Source: Deroplatys truncata
Taxonomy: Eukaryota; Arthropoda; Insecta; Mantodea; Mantidae
Assembly: GCA_030765065.1 (NCBI GenBank)
Contig: CM060979.1
Span: 106,504,350 to 106,568,349, forward strand
Length of the DNA stretch: 64,000 nt
Direction: 5' to 3'
Translations under genes and position numbers: made by a program
The notes under the pieces: generated by a model
The model's input: only the letters and a program-made list of their open reading frames with translations
Database searches by the model: none
What the model was told of the DNA's origin: nothing
Shown here: in pieces, positions 55,185 to 64,000 of the stretch
How positions within the stretch are numbered: the first letter of the stretch is position 1
How the letters are laid out: every line of letters starts with the position of its first letter

Positions 55185-56270
55185 GTGGTATTCGAGGTTT
55201 AGCGCTGGATTGCATATCAACATATCTGTAAAATCGAGCACAATGTATAGAAATAAATCATCTGAATACAAATGGTGTCATAAAAAAGATAGTCAGATTT
55301 CAAAACAGTAAAACAAGGGGTCCCGCAAGGTTCAAAATTGGGCCCAGTTTTATTTCTTATATATATAAATGAAATTTTTGAGGTCATACAAGAAAATGGA
55401 GGCATCGCAATTGGATATGCAGATGACATGGCTGTCATAATTAAACGTCAAACAGCAAAAGAGGTTGAAATTAGAGCAAATTCATTTTAAAAATTATAAA
55501 ACGATATTATGCTAATTTAGATATGATAATAAATACACAAAATACAGCATGTATTAACTTTGAATTAACAAAACTTAACCTGATTAGTATTAAACTAAGT
55601 ATAGATGGGAAAACATATCAGAAATAAATTGCACTAATTTTCTTGAAGTAATAATTGATAAACATTGAAATTGGCAATCTCATGTAGCATCAATTAGAAA
55701 AAAGATAAATAAGAGTATTTATATAATGAGACAATCAACTAAAATAATGGACAATAAAACAATGAAACAGGTCTATTATGCTTTTATATATTCGCATAAA
55801 AGATATGGAATTACGTTATGGGGAAATATTACAGCAAGAGAATTGGATAAAGTCTTTAAATTGCAAAAAAAAGTCATTAGAATAATAAGCAAAATGGAAA
55901 ACAAACAAACTTGCAGGGGGTGTTTAAGAATCAAAACTTGTTAACAGTGCCAGTGTGTATATAATATATATATATATATTATACATATACATACGAATGC
56001 ATAAAAACTGTGATAAATATAAATATGCAAAAAAACTCCAGTGTACATAACCATAATTTAAGAAACAATGACGATGATTATATAATAACATTAAGGGGAA
56101 CTCTAAATAATCGTGCCATAGAAGTTAGAGGAGGAGAATTGTTCAATAAATTACCTAGGGAAATAAAGAACAGAAACCAGCCAAATGTAATTATGAAAAC
56201 AATAACGAAATACGTAATAGAAAATGAATTTTATAGTATAGATGAATTTAGACATGGTAAAGCAACGTAA
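55185..56270 (+). pseudogene. Reverse transcriptase, C-terminal half (Jockey-like)
   Basis: Blocks in order: YGIRGLALDCISTYL-like start near 55190 with a stop in it, KQGVPQGSKLGPVLFLIYIN (about 55302-55361), YADDMAVI with the catalytic Asp pair (about 55417-55440), the thumb region at 55726-55944 (VYYAFIYSHKRYGITLWGN, KLQKKVIRIISK), and the C-terminal tail at 56010-56270 (HNHNLRN, GGELFNKLPREIKN, EFYSIDEF). Several frameshifts and stops lie between them. Reverse transcriptases of this layout belong to Jockey/CR1-type LINEs that copy their own RNA at a nicked target. This copy cannot be active. Confidence 0.85.
55958..55996. repeat. TA-rich microsatellite
   Basis: About ten TA units inside the LINE fossil, between the thumb and tail regions. 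Confidence 0.85.
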
Positions 56271-56430
56271 AGTGAAAATGATATTTAAGGTAAACTTAAT
56301 ATAAACGCAATGTAAAATAAGTAATGTAAAATTATAAGCTGTACTTGTTAAATTATTTTATATTTGTAATTGGACATGTCCTTTAAATGTATTTAAACGG
56401 ATGATAATAAACTAAATTCAAACACAAATT

Positions 56431-57254
56431 CAGAAGCTCGCTCAGAAAATTTTCATAAATGTATCGGATGTGTCAGTTTCCCATATTTTTCTGAAATATG
56501 CGCATTCTGCTAACAAGGAAAAATCGTTATTTGTCTGCTCGTATCCTATTATGGTAGTACTTCATCGTACGGGTACCTTCCAGAGCTGTGTGAAAGATCC
56601 ACATAAATATTAATTACAATTATATTGTGGCCTGTTTTACATTGATACGTAATGATTTAGACTGAAAATAATGATTCAGGAATTAAAAGCAGTTTCAAAG
56701 TACAACCATTATAACTGTTACATGTGATTCAACATCGTGCGGTGAACTAGAAAACCGTAAAAATAGAAGTGTGTACAGCATTGCCAGTCTTTAAGGTGTC
56801 TTGAAATTCGGCCAAAATGTGCACAAATCGAATGAGTGAGGTTCACTTCACATTCAGAGCGATTAATAATTCAATTCCAGCACTGCCAGAGCCCGATCAG
56901 TTAAGAGCTGCATTTCTAATTTGAATTAAAAACGATGTTCTGGCTTCTATAGATATACAGGAACTCCGCGATATTAATGCACAAAGTATTTTTGTAGCTC
57001 TAGCATGCCATCCGCGTGACACTCGGTGCCATTCTCCTTCTTTCTCCCTATATATTCGTGGGCGTGGTCGGACTTTATGGCGACTCAGTGCTAATAAAAC
57101 AGAAGCCCCTTGGAGGTAGGCAAACCGAAGAACATAACAGGATGAATTATGCCTCGTATCCCTTTCAGTGGCAACTTTAATCTAAACGTACACATTTTCT
57201 CAAAATGACAATTTTCAAATTTAATTAAATGGCCTGTCAGCATCATCCATACTT
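56431..57254. other. Intron sequence, nothing recognised
   Basis: No recognised repeat or coding block. Confidence 0.5.
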
Positions 57255-58116
57255 TAAAAATCTGATGTGTTACACTCACATGACTTTCTCTACCCTTGTA
57301 CAAACTATTCTTACAAACGCTTATACTCCATAGGCTTCATAATAATCGACATATCGAGATGTCAATCTTATTGCTAATTTTATTGTAGATGCAAGGGGAA
57401 TTGGTAGGCTTTAAGCTATAGACAAATAATTTAAGAGATGGTTGCTCTGTGGAGTATTCCATTCTCTTTGCATTACCAGGACAAAAAAAAAAATGAATAA
57501 CGAATTTGAGAAAAAGTATAAGTATTGGAAAATTGAAGGGAATAACAAGCAATATCTCGAAAATGGTTCACTCAACAACAAAAATGTATATGACATAAAT
57601 TGTGTATTTTAACGCGATCTACATGTTTTGTGTAGTAAACTTTTGTCTATCTCTTATGGTTTACCAGTTATGCAAAAGTCTTTCACAATGAAGAATACAT
57701 TTGGAGACATTCCCAGAAAATTCGAATTATACATTTTATTTGTCATGAAAGTATCTTAAATATACGATATTTTAATCAAAATAGTTAGAGCCATTTTTGA
57801 AAAAATTAAGATGTTCGAAAAATGTTCCATGTAAAGGGTAATCTGGGGTGGGGGATTTTCTTGAAAACCTTCGTGTCGCATTTCTGGAAGATACTGAACT
57901 TAAATACCAAGTTTGGTATTTATCCGACTGTTCGTTTCTGAGTTAAGCTGTTTACAAACACACACACACACACACACGGAAATGTTTCCAAAAATGCTTT
58001 TCTTGGATTCAGGGTGTCTCAAAGCATGTATTTCCGGTGAAATCTAGGTATCGAATTTTGGGTGGAATACAATATTTCCCCTACTTACTATACATAATAG
58101 AGAAAGTAAAAAATGG
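57255..58116 (-). mobile_element. CTTTCTCTAC-family copy P, full length
   Basis: A clean minus-strand copy with both ends. TCTGATGTGTTACACTCACA sits after an A run at 57255-57259, and the 5' end AATAGAGAAAGTAAAAAA is at 58095-58113. It has a CA tract at 57957-57978 and is close to copies A and E. It is the best single reference for the full family length, about 0.85 kb. Confidence 0.85.
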
Positions 58117-59881
58117 CTCACGAGAATAACAACTAAAACAGTTTAAATATATAGAAAGCAAATGATCATAAAATAACAATTTAAATTCTAAACTAAAATA
58201 AAAAAATAATTTTAAAGAGTGTTCTAAGTACTTTAACATTATTTCTAATTAATTTATTATACACATTCCTAAAAATGTTTCCTCACGAATCACATAATGC
58301 ACTTATGCGAGTGCGCTATCTAAAGTCACTTGAATTGACGGTGTTGCCCATGGATCATGTGTAATTTTCATTTTAATATAGCGTAGTATTTAACCTGTAT
58401 ATGGTGTTCCTGATTCACTGGCTGTTAGACGGCTTAAACGCTACAGTTCGTTGGAAAGTATTCTGTCTACGAGCGCGGAGAATGTTAGAATCTTTTTTTT
58501 TATTCGGAGCTTGGATTAAGCCATTTGTGTAAGTGTCTTCTCCTTAGACGCACGCGGTGAGTAAATTTTTATCTAGAACGTGGAAGACACCAGTGATGCA
58601 AGGAAAAGATGAAATGAAGTAACTAAGTGACAATAAGGTTTTTGATAAATGAGGTAATGTTAGACCCACGCTTACAACTCCGCGAAAAATCTTCCAATAA
58701 TAGAGCAGTAACGTAAATTATTGAGTGGGGGATAGCAGTGCACATGTATTCCATGTTCACCCTAAAGTTCAGGCAGTTGATATGTATTCACAGACACAGA
58801 TTCCACGTTACTGGTGATCAGAAGTTGGTGCACAAAAAGGGTTCGTGATGAATTGCTTATGCTGCGTAAAGTATAATATTTTCATCAAAGTGCCGAAGTA
58901 CATTCCGGTAAGCTTTGCGTCAGAACCACGAAGGTGCTAATTATGGCAAAGATTGAGGATATAAATTGTGCACGTAATTGTAGTATTGCGTCGAAGAATA
59001 AGTGTTGCCGATGCGCAGCGAAATGACAAAGGGTCGTGTGATACGCGAGAAATGTATAAGTCCCCAGTGATGAGAAATGCTATCTAGTATTTTTAAAGAA
59101 GAAAGTGATAATAAAATTCAGCCAAATGAATTTAGTGGTGCCTCTTCAATTCTTCTGAAATTCCTTTATCCCACAATATAGATCGCCGTAGCTTATCCTT
59201 TCCTGATAGGCAGAGTGCGTGCATTTCCACTGAGAACCAATCTAACAGGGCAAAGACTAAACTGAAGCACTACGATTGCATCATCATTCGATGGAGACGG
59301 CAACAGAAGAAGCTGCTATGAGTACCTTAAAACAGGCACGGTGCCTTCGCAACTGCAGCATTACCTCTCTCGTTACACTAGGCTTTGGGTGACGAACCAG
59401 AGACTGCCGCGTGCAAAAATAGCCAGGTCCTCTCACATGTAGACTTCTAAGTGAGCTTGAGGATCGCCTCAAACAGAAACGGCTTGTTAGGTCTAGTGAA
59501 TTGTAGTTGAGTAACTCCTCAAGATCGGAATGAACACTTTGAATTATTAAGATCTTATTAAATGAGGATTTTCTTTCTTTCGTATTAAGCACTTATGACA
59601 ACGCACTATTACTTTTATTGTATTATTATTAATACGGTAATCAAACAATGAGAAAGTAATGTAAACAATTAAATGCAAAAGAAGTGCTAATATTGTTTAC
59701 ATTTTGATTTTCTCGTGCCCTGAAAATGGGAATACGTGAATGGGGGAACTTGGCTTACCTAAAGATGGAGTGGGGTTACGATCGTCCTTAAAACTGAAAC
59801 CTATAAGATTTATTGTATTATCTCCTGTATCTGTCATTTTAGTGAAATAGATCTGTTCTTTTAATAAGGGATAGTAGGTTA
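58117..59881. other. Intron sequence, nothing recognised
   Basis: A 102-codon minus-strand open frame at 59284-59592 has no recognised domain. No repeats of known families. Confidence 0.5.
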
Positions 59882-60320
59882 TTAAAGATGTTCCTTAGAA
59901 AGATGATCATCTGGGTTTATTAACCCCAGTAGCTCATATATTTTCCTACACCGCACTTTACATTTGAAGATTATAGGATATGCAGTTTCGTCCTCTTCAT
60001 TACATAACCTGCATACTGGTTCTTCTTCCCATTGTACTTTCCATAATCTACCGTGTCCCGTCAAGAGTCCGGTTATCAGGTTTATTTGTGATCTATTGGG
60101 ACTAAGTACATCGTCATTGACTAAGCAGGATATTTTACTCATCGTTGTCTTATTTGCTTGCATCCTTTTGTTTGATTTTATTGCAATTGGTGGTGATTTA
60201 ATGCACTCATCAATGGTTCTTCGAACAGAATTTAGCATAATTTTAAAGGAATGCCATATACTGGTTCAGCCTAAAAAAAGTTTGAACAGAGCTTTTCCTG
60301 TATTAAGGAAACTCTAGAAA
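59882..60320 (-). pseudogene. LINE C-terminal fragment with zinc-binding end
   Basis: The minus-strand open frame of 118 codons (60238-59882) ends with NLITGLLTGHGRLWKVQWEE and PVCRLCNEEDETAYPIIFKC, a Cys-x2-Cys...His/Cys-type motif found after the RNase H or reverse transcriptase region of R1/Jockey-type LINEs. Upstream (to about 60320) sequence compatible with the same protein continues with interruptions. In the usual motif a His stands where this copy has Tyr-Pro (ETAYPII), so the zinc site is probably damaged. Confidence 0.7.
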
Positions 60321-60883
60321 ATATTCCAATTGAGTAAAAAAGCGTGAAAGAGAAAGAAAAATGTAGCACTATGAGGTCCGTTCTCCAGCAACGAGAGGAA
60401 AGCTAACACGAACAAAGTGTTCCGGAACTTTTGCAGATTAAACTAGCAGGATTTCTGTGTTGAAAACAGCAACCTGCAGGAAACCTAAAGGGATTTTAAG
60501 CGGAAGGATTGTGCTCCTTTTAGCTTGAGTTGCTTAAATATAGCTTCGTTTTAGTGTGTTAAAACTCATGTGTTTCCCCTAATCCGGATCCGGAATTGTG
60601 GGAAAGCAAAACGGTTTCAACTCAGAAATATACAAACCTACTAACTACTTCTCTTGGTGATGGTAACTCTGTCTTCTATATATTTCCATTTGGACTTCTT
60701 AAACACCTATTACTTCAAAATGTTCTCTTCTAAAGAGTGAGAGCTTGTTTGATGGTTTTTAAGTGCAATCTGAACGTAATTTCGGAAGCAAGCCAACCGA
60801 GATTGATAGTTCTGCCATCATTGAAGACTTTTTTTCTTATTTGGTTAATCCATGTTATGCGAAATTTATTTATTTATTTGCTT
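60321..60883. other. Intron sequence, nothing recognised
   Basis: No recognised repeat or coding block. Confidence 0.5.
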
Positions 60884-61362
60884 ACTTTCTCTATTGCTTA
60901 CCTATAGTAAGTATATTGAGTATTGTACTCAATCCAAATATTCGAATCGGAGATTTCACCGGAAAAACTCATTTTCAGACCCCCTGAATCCAAGAAAAAT
61001 CAATTTTAGAACAAGTGTGTGCGTGTGTCTGTGTATGGCATATCTATAGACATACAGTCAAAAAGAGAGTAAGAAACTACAGCCAGTTAAATACCAAATT
61101 TGGTATTTAAGTTCAGCATCTTCCAAGGATATGACACGAGGCTCTTCAAGAAAATCCCCTCCCCCAATCTATCCTTTATATTTTTCGTTATTTTTGATTT
61201 TATAAAAAATGACTAAAGATTTTAATTAAACTACTATATTTTTATGCTGTTTGCACGACAAAAATACCTGTGTCTTGTATTTTATAGGAGTCTCCTGCGA
61301 AGTCTTCTTCATTCTGAATGGCTTTTCTATAATTGGTAAACTGTAAGAGACAGATAAAATCT
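60884..61362 (+). mobile_element. CTTTCTCTAC-family copy Q, 3' truncated
   Basis: Starts GCTTACTTTCTCTATTGC, keeps CACCGGAAAAACTCATTTTC and a TG-type tract at 61014-61034, and breaks off after TAAGAGACAGATAAAATC. Confidence 0.75.
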
Positions 61363-61883
61363 CGGAACTATTAAATAGATTTTATTAATCATTCAACAAT
61401 GAACAGTTTATTTGCTCCCTATAAATGAAATTATGCAGATTTTAATAACCAACACCTATTCCATTCTGATCTTCCTTACTGTCTATATGGCAGAGTTATA
61501 CGCATTTACGATCAAGTTTGGTACATCGGCCAAAGATCGTGAAATCTTGCAATGACTGAATGAAATACTAGAATAATATTTGAGGTGACCCCTTCATATC
61601 TATTGCATTCATTGATTACCAATGTTTAGTTCATTCAGAAGTTTAATCTCCTAATGAACAGACTGAATCAAGCTAAGGACTAAGGTTCTCTTTAAATTTT
61701 GGAAACTGTTTCCCAAAACTGAGAGTCCATTGATGAGCGAATGAATGACTATTACAGATGAGCAACCACCTAAAACAAGATGCTTGATATTGAAACGATA
61801 ATGTATTTAACATTAGGTTCTAGGTATTAAAATTAAAGATAGCGTAAAATGCAAAAAAACTATGTAACCCATTTTAATCTAAG
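61363..61883. other. Intron sequence, nothing recognised
   Basis: No recognised repeat or coding block. Confidence 0.5.
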
Positions 61884-62526
61884 AGGCGTGTTTCTAAAAT
61901 AAGTACCGATAATTCTATAAAAATAACACAAAGTTATTTTCCAAATACTTTATTTACATCCATTGCCTAACCTTACACTACTTCTCCACATAGTCACCGC
62001 CGTTATTCAGGTACTTGTCGTAACGGGAAACCAGTTCCTTATGCCTTCGTGAAATCTGCATGTCTTGTTTCGTAACATCATCGTCGTTGAAATGTTTGCT
62101 ACCAAGGAACTTCTTCAGATAAAAATTGATTGATGCCAAATCTGGACTGTAGGGAGGGTGGCCGAATTGTTCATAACCAAATGATACGAGGAGATCTTGA
62201 GTTTGTTTGGCTGTGTGTGACCGAGTATTGTCACTCATTATTGTTTCCTCACAAATCTCACACAATTGGCGATACATGTTTGCTGGTGTAACATTGCTCG
62301 TATTCCAAAAAACGAATCACTGACCTGACTTCACATCGGTGGTTGTCCGATTATTTGAACATTTTGAAACACACTAACAACAGGAAAACACAAAGTGACG
62401 ATTGCTCACAGCTACGTCTGGCTTCCTAATGAATGGAGGAAGTGATCGCGCATGCTCAAAATCGGGAATGCAGCGCTGCAGCGGAAAAATATTAAAACGG
62501 TACGTACTTTAAAAATACGGCTCGTA
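61884..62526 (-). mobile_element. Internally deleted mariner element
   Basis: About 640 bp with imperfect inverted ends, GCGTGTTTCTAAAATAAG then TACCG on the left and the inverse of GCCGTATTTTTAAAG then TACGTACCG on the right. On the minus strand the start of a mariner transposase (EVRSVIRFLEYEQ region, near 62320) is followed directly by its C-terminal third. The middle, including the first catalytic block, is missing. Such deletion derivatives are common among mariners. Confidence 0.78.
61978..62325 (-). pseudogene. Mariner transposase remnant (N-terminal piece joined to C-terminal third)
   Basis: After EETIMSDN the reading switches straight to TRSHTAKQTQDLLVSFGYEQ, so the deletion joined two places that both read Ser-Asp-Asn or Asp-Asn. 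The conserved HPPYSPDLA is present, but the third catalytic Asp (usually SDFYLF) reads SINFYLKKF. The end LVSRYDKYLNNGGDYVEK is typical of SETMAR-type mariners. The N-terminal piece (62325-62240) is in another frame with stops. Confidence 0.8.
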
Positions 62527-63645
62527 ACAGTGTATGTATACAGATTTGTTGTACGATAGGAATTGGCTAACCGTAACTGTAAAAGAGAAAGCTGGACAAT
62601 ATATACCTAGGGGAGAAGTTATAAAAGGAAGTAACTTTGAGCTTAAAAAAATCAAAGGACGAGATGTTTTGTCACCAGTTAGAAAGCCGAGGTCGAGATC
62701 AAAGATTGAGCCTATAGATGAGTGATTTTTCCAGAAATTGGAGGGAAGTTTTTCAAAAGAGATATACAACAAGAACGCGGATTGGGCTAACAAAATTAGA
62801 TGCTGAGTTGAGCGCGAAATTGCAGCCAATAAGAAAAGAATTATAATGGTAGGGGAATTCAAAATGCCTGTGTAATATATTTTGAAACAAAAAGTTAGCA
62901 CTACCCAGTTCTTAAGGTCACCAGGAAGTGATGCACTTCTGCCATACCAAAGTTAAGTCTACAATTCAATTTCAGTATTTGTTGCCAAAATTTGCTTGAT
63001 TAAAATGAAATTTGGGAGTTTTAGAGAACAAGTGCTTCTGCATTTAGTAAGTATATAATATTTGGGATAAGCTCAAATTAATTTAAGGAAAAGTGGCATA
63101 AGCCACATTATATTTTCTAACAAAAACTTTGCACCTCATACTTCTGGTGCACTTTTCTCCCTGCGTTGACTGTACACTGACCTTTTTTCCTGTGGAACTT
63201 AACATATGACTTGAGAACTAGAACTAATTAAATTTGGATACCATAAATATGAGAAGGGAAGGAAAATGTTGTATATCTAATGACACAAACGACTTTTTTT
63301 ACCAGTTATTTTTTTTCTACACATCTTAAACTTAATATTTCAAACAAGGTTAGTTCAATAGTTACATTAGATAAATATACACGCACAGTAAAAATTTCAT
63401 GACAATAGCTTTGATAGTTTTTAAGAAAAGTGCACCTGAAGTGTTGGAAAATTAAGTTACGGAATTTGAGACGAAAGTTGAAAGTGTAGTTTTTGCTCAT
63501 TTACTAATTTTTCAGAACGTGCAAGCTTGATATTCCTTATCACTGTTGTTATTTTCCGCTCCTCTCTTCCTCTCCTTGGGCCTAGCTTTGTTATACGTTA
63601 TTTGTGCTGCCTTTTTTGCCTCTGAGAATCGACGTCTATCATTTT
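62527..63645. other. Intron sequence, nothing recognised
   Basis: A 63-codon open frame at 62534-62725 is Lys/Arg-rich but matches no family I know. At 63540-63645, on the minus strand, is a charged stretch that may belong to the end of the transposase relative next to it. Confidence 0.45.
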
Positions 63646-63963
63646 TTAAATTGCTGTCATTTTCAACAGATACCCATTTTTTTGCATTACTTTAAGCCTA
63701 CCATGGCATCCTTCATTAAAACAAATTACACACTCATACGCACATATTTTCAAAGTTTTTGCCCCAATATACACAGTTTTTGGAATCCTTTCCCGTGTCA
63801 AATGATGAAAACTTTCATTTGGATTTTGGGTACCCTCATGCAAACATCTTCTAAGCAGATCATTCTGAGAAAGTTCTCTAAATACTGGTTTTATAGCTAA
63901 GAGAGCTGCCGCAGGAAGAGAATGTTTGTGTTTATATGGTTTGTTATTTGTTAAAATTGAGTT
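63646..63963 (-). pseudogene. C-terminal part of a Mutator-like transposase relative
   Basis: The minus-strand frame is open from about 63963 to a stop at 63646. It reads KPYKHKHSLPAAALLAIKPV, CLHEGTQNPNESF and RIPKTVYIGAKTLKICAYEC, then VICFNEGCHGRLKV. The CLHGxTQNxNESF and IPKTVxxGxxTL blocks are the hallmark C-terminal end of a widespread arthropod mobile-element protein carrying a Mutator-like transposase domain. A TAA lies upstream near 63970 and the rest of the protein would fall beyond the window, so I treat it as a fragment. Confidence 0.6.
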
Positions 63964-64000
63964 TTATTTATGAACGCTCTTTAACTACTATGGTCTTTAG

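Larger units (their letters stand above)
55180..56430 (+). mobile_element. 5'-truncated non-LTR retrotransposon (LINE)
   Basis: Only the second half of a LINE is present, on the + strand, from inside the reverse transcriptase to a 3' tail rich in AATAA near 56400-56430. No poly-A stretch or flanking duplication was defined. Confidence 0.82.

Noticed and set aside
61978-62277. A SETMAR-like host gene
   Set aside because: Only the transposase C-terminal third with a lost catalytic Asp, bounded by inverted repeats. No SET domain nearby.

Overview
The window looks like intron-rich, transposon-rich nuclear DNA of an insect. The only host gene I can support is part of a synaptotagmin, best matched to Synaptotagmin 4 (Syt4), on the + strand. 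Three exons are visible (1245-1461, 28730-28885, 31036-31159). They cover the C2A domain, the linker and the start of C2B. The reading phases agree across the junctions and all visible splice sites are AG/GT. The introns are about 27.3 kb, 2.15 kb and more than 32.8 kb, so nearly everything else lies inside Syt4 introns. The order within Insecta cannot be fixed from the sequence. The SINE types and the bloated introns would suit a large-genome polyneopteran-type insect, but that is only an impression.

Intron 1 (1462-28729) is a graveyard of mobile elements. It holds many copies of an unnamed dispersed repeat of about 0.85 kb that starts near ACTTTCTCTAC and carries a TG/CA microsatellite at a fixed internal position. 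Two of these copies are inserted into other copies of the same family. It also holds two tRNA-derived SINEs with target-site duplications, a complete but frameshifted mariner-type element with intact ends (7157-8517), a decayed Tc1-like element (20191-21600), and a minus-strand LINE split by a later terminal-inverted-repeat DNA transposon (23600-25760). There are also three LTR- or promoter-like stretches.

Intron 3 (31160 to the window end) contains the most striking object. This is a 13.8-kb near-perfect palindrome (38490-52282) with arms of 6337 and 6258 bp around a 1.2-kb spacer. It starts AG and ends CT, is flanked by the perfect 6-bp duplication CCGGTC, and sits inside a single tRNA-derived SINE whose two halves lie on either side. 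Each arm contains broken, duplicated pieces of a protein-primed family B DNA polymerase and four different tandem arrays in concentric order. The spacer holds a higher-order array of roughly 139-bp units, each with a tRNA B-box-like motif. The 6-bp duplication, the AG/CT ends and the polymerase all point to a non-autonomous derivative of a Polinton/Maverick element that has become a satellite-laden giant palindrome.

The rest of intron 3 holds more copies of the 0.85-kb family, a 5'-truncated non-LTR retrotransposon with a YADD reverse-transcriptase motif (55180-56430), a second LINE tail (59882-60320, minus strand), an internally deleted mariner (61884-62526), a fossil Tc-like tail near 35 kb, and the C-terminal end of a Mutator-like transposase relative at the right edge. 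I see no rRNA, no confident tRNA and no CRISPR. All transposon genes are broken or partial. Coordinates of repeats without flanking duplications are approximate to about 10-30 bp.
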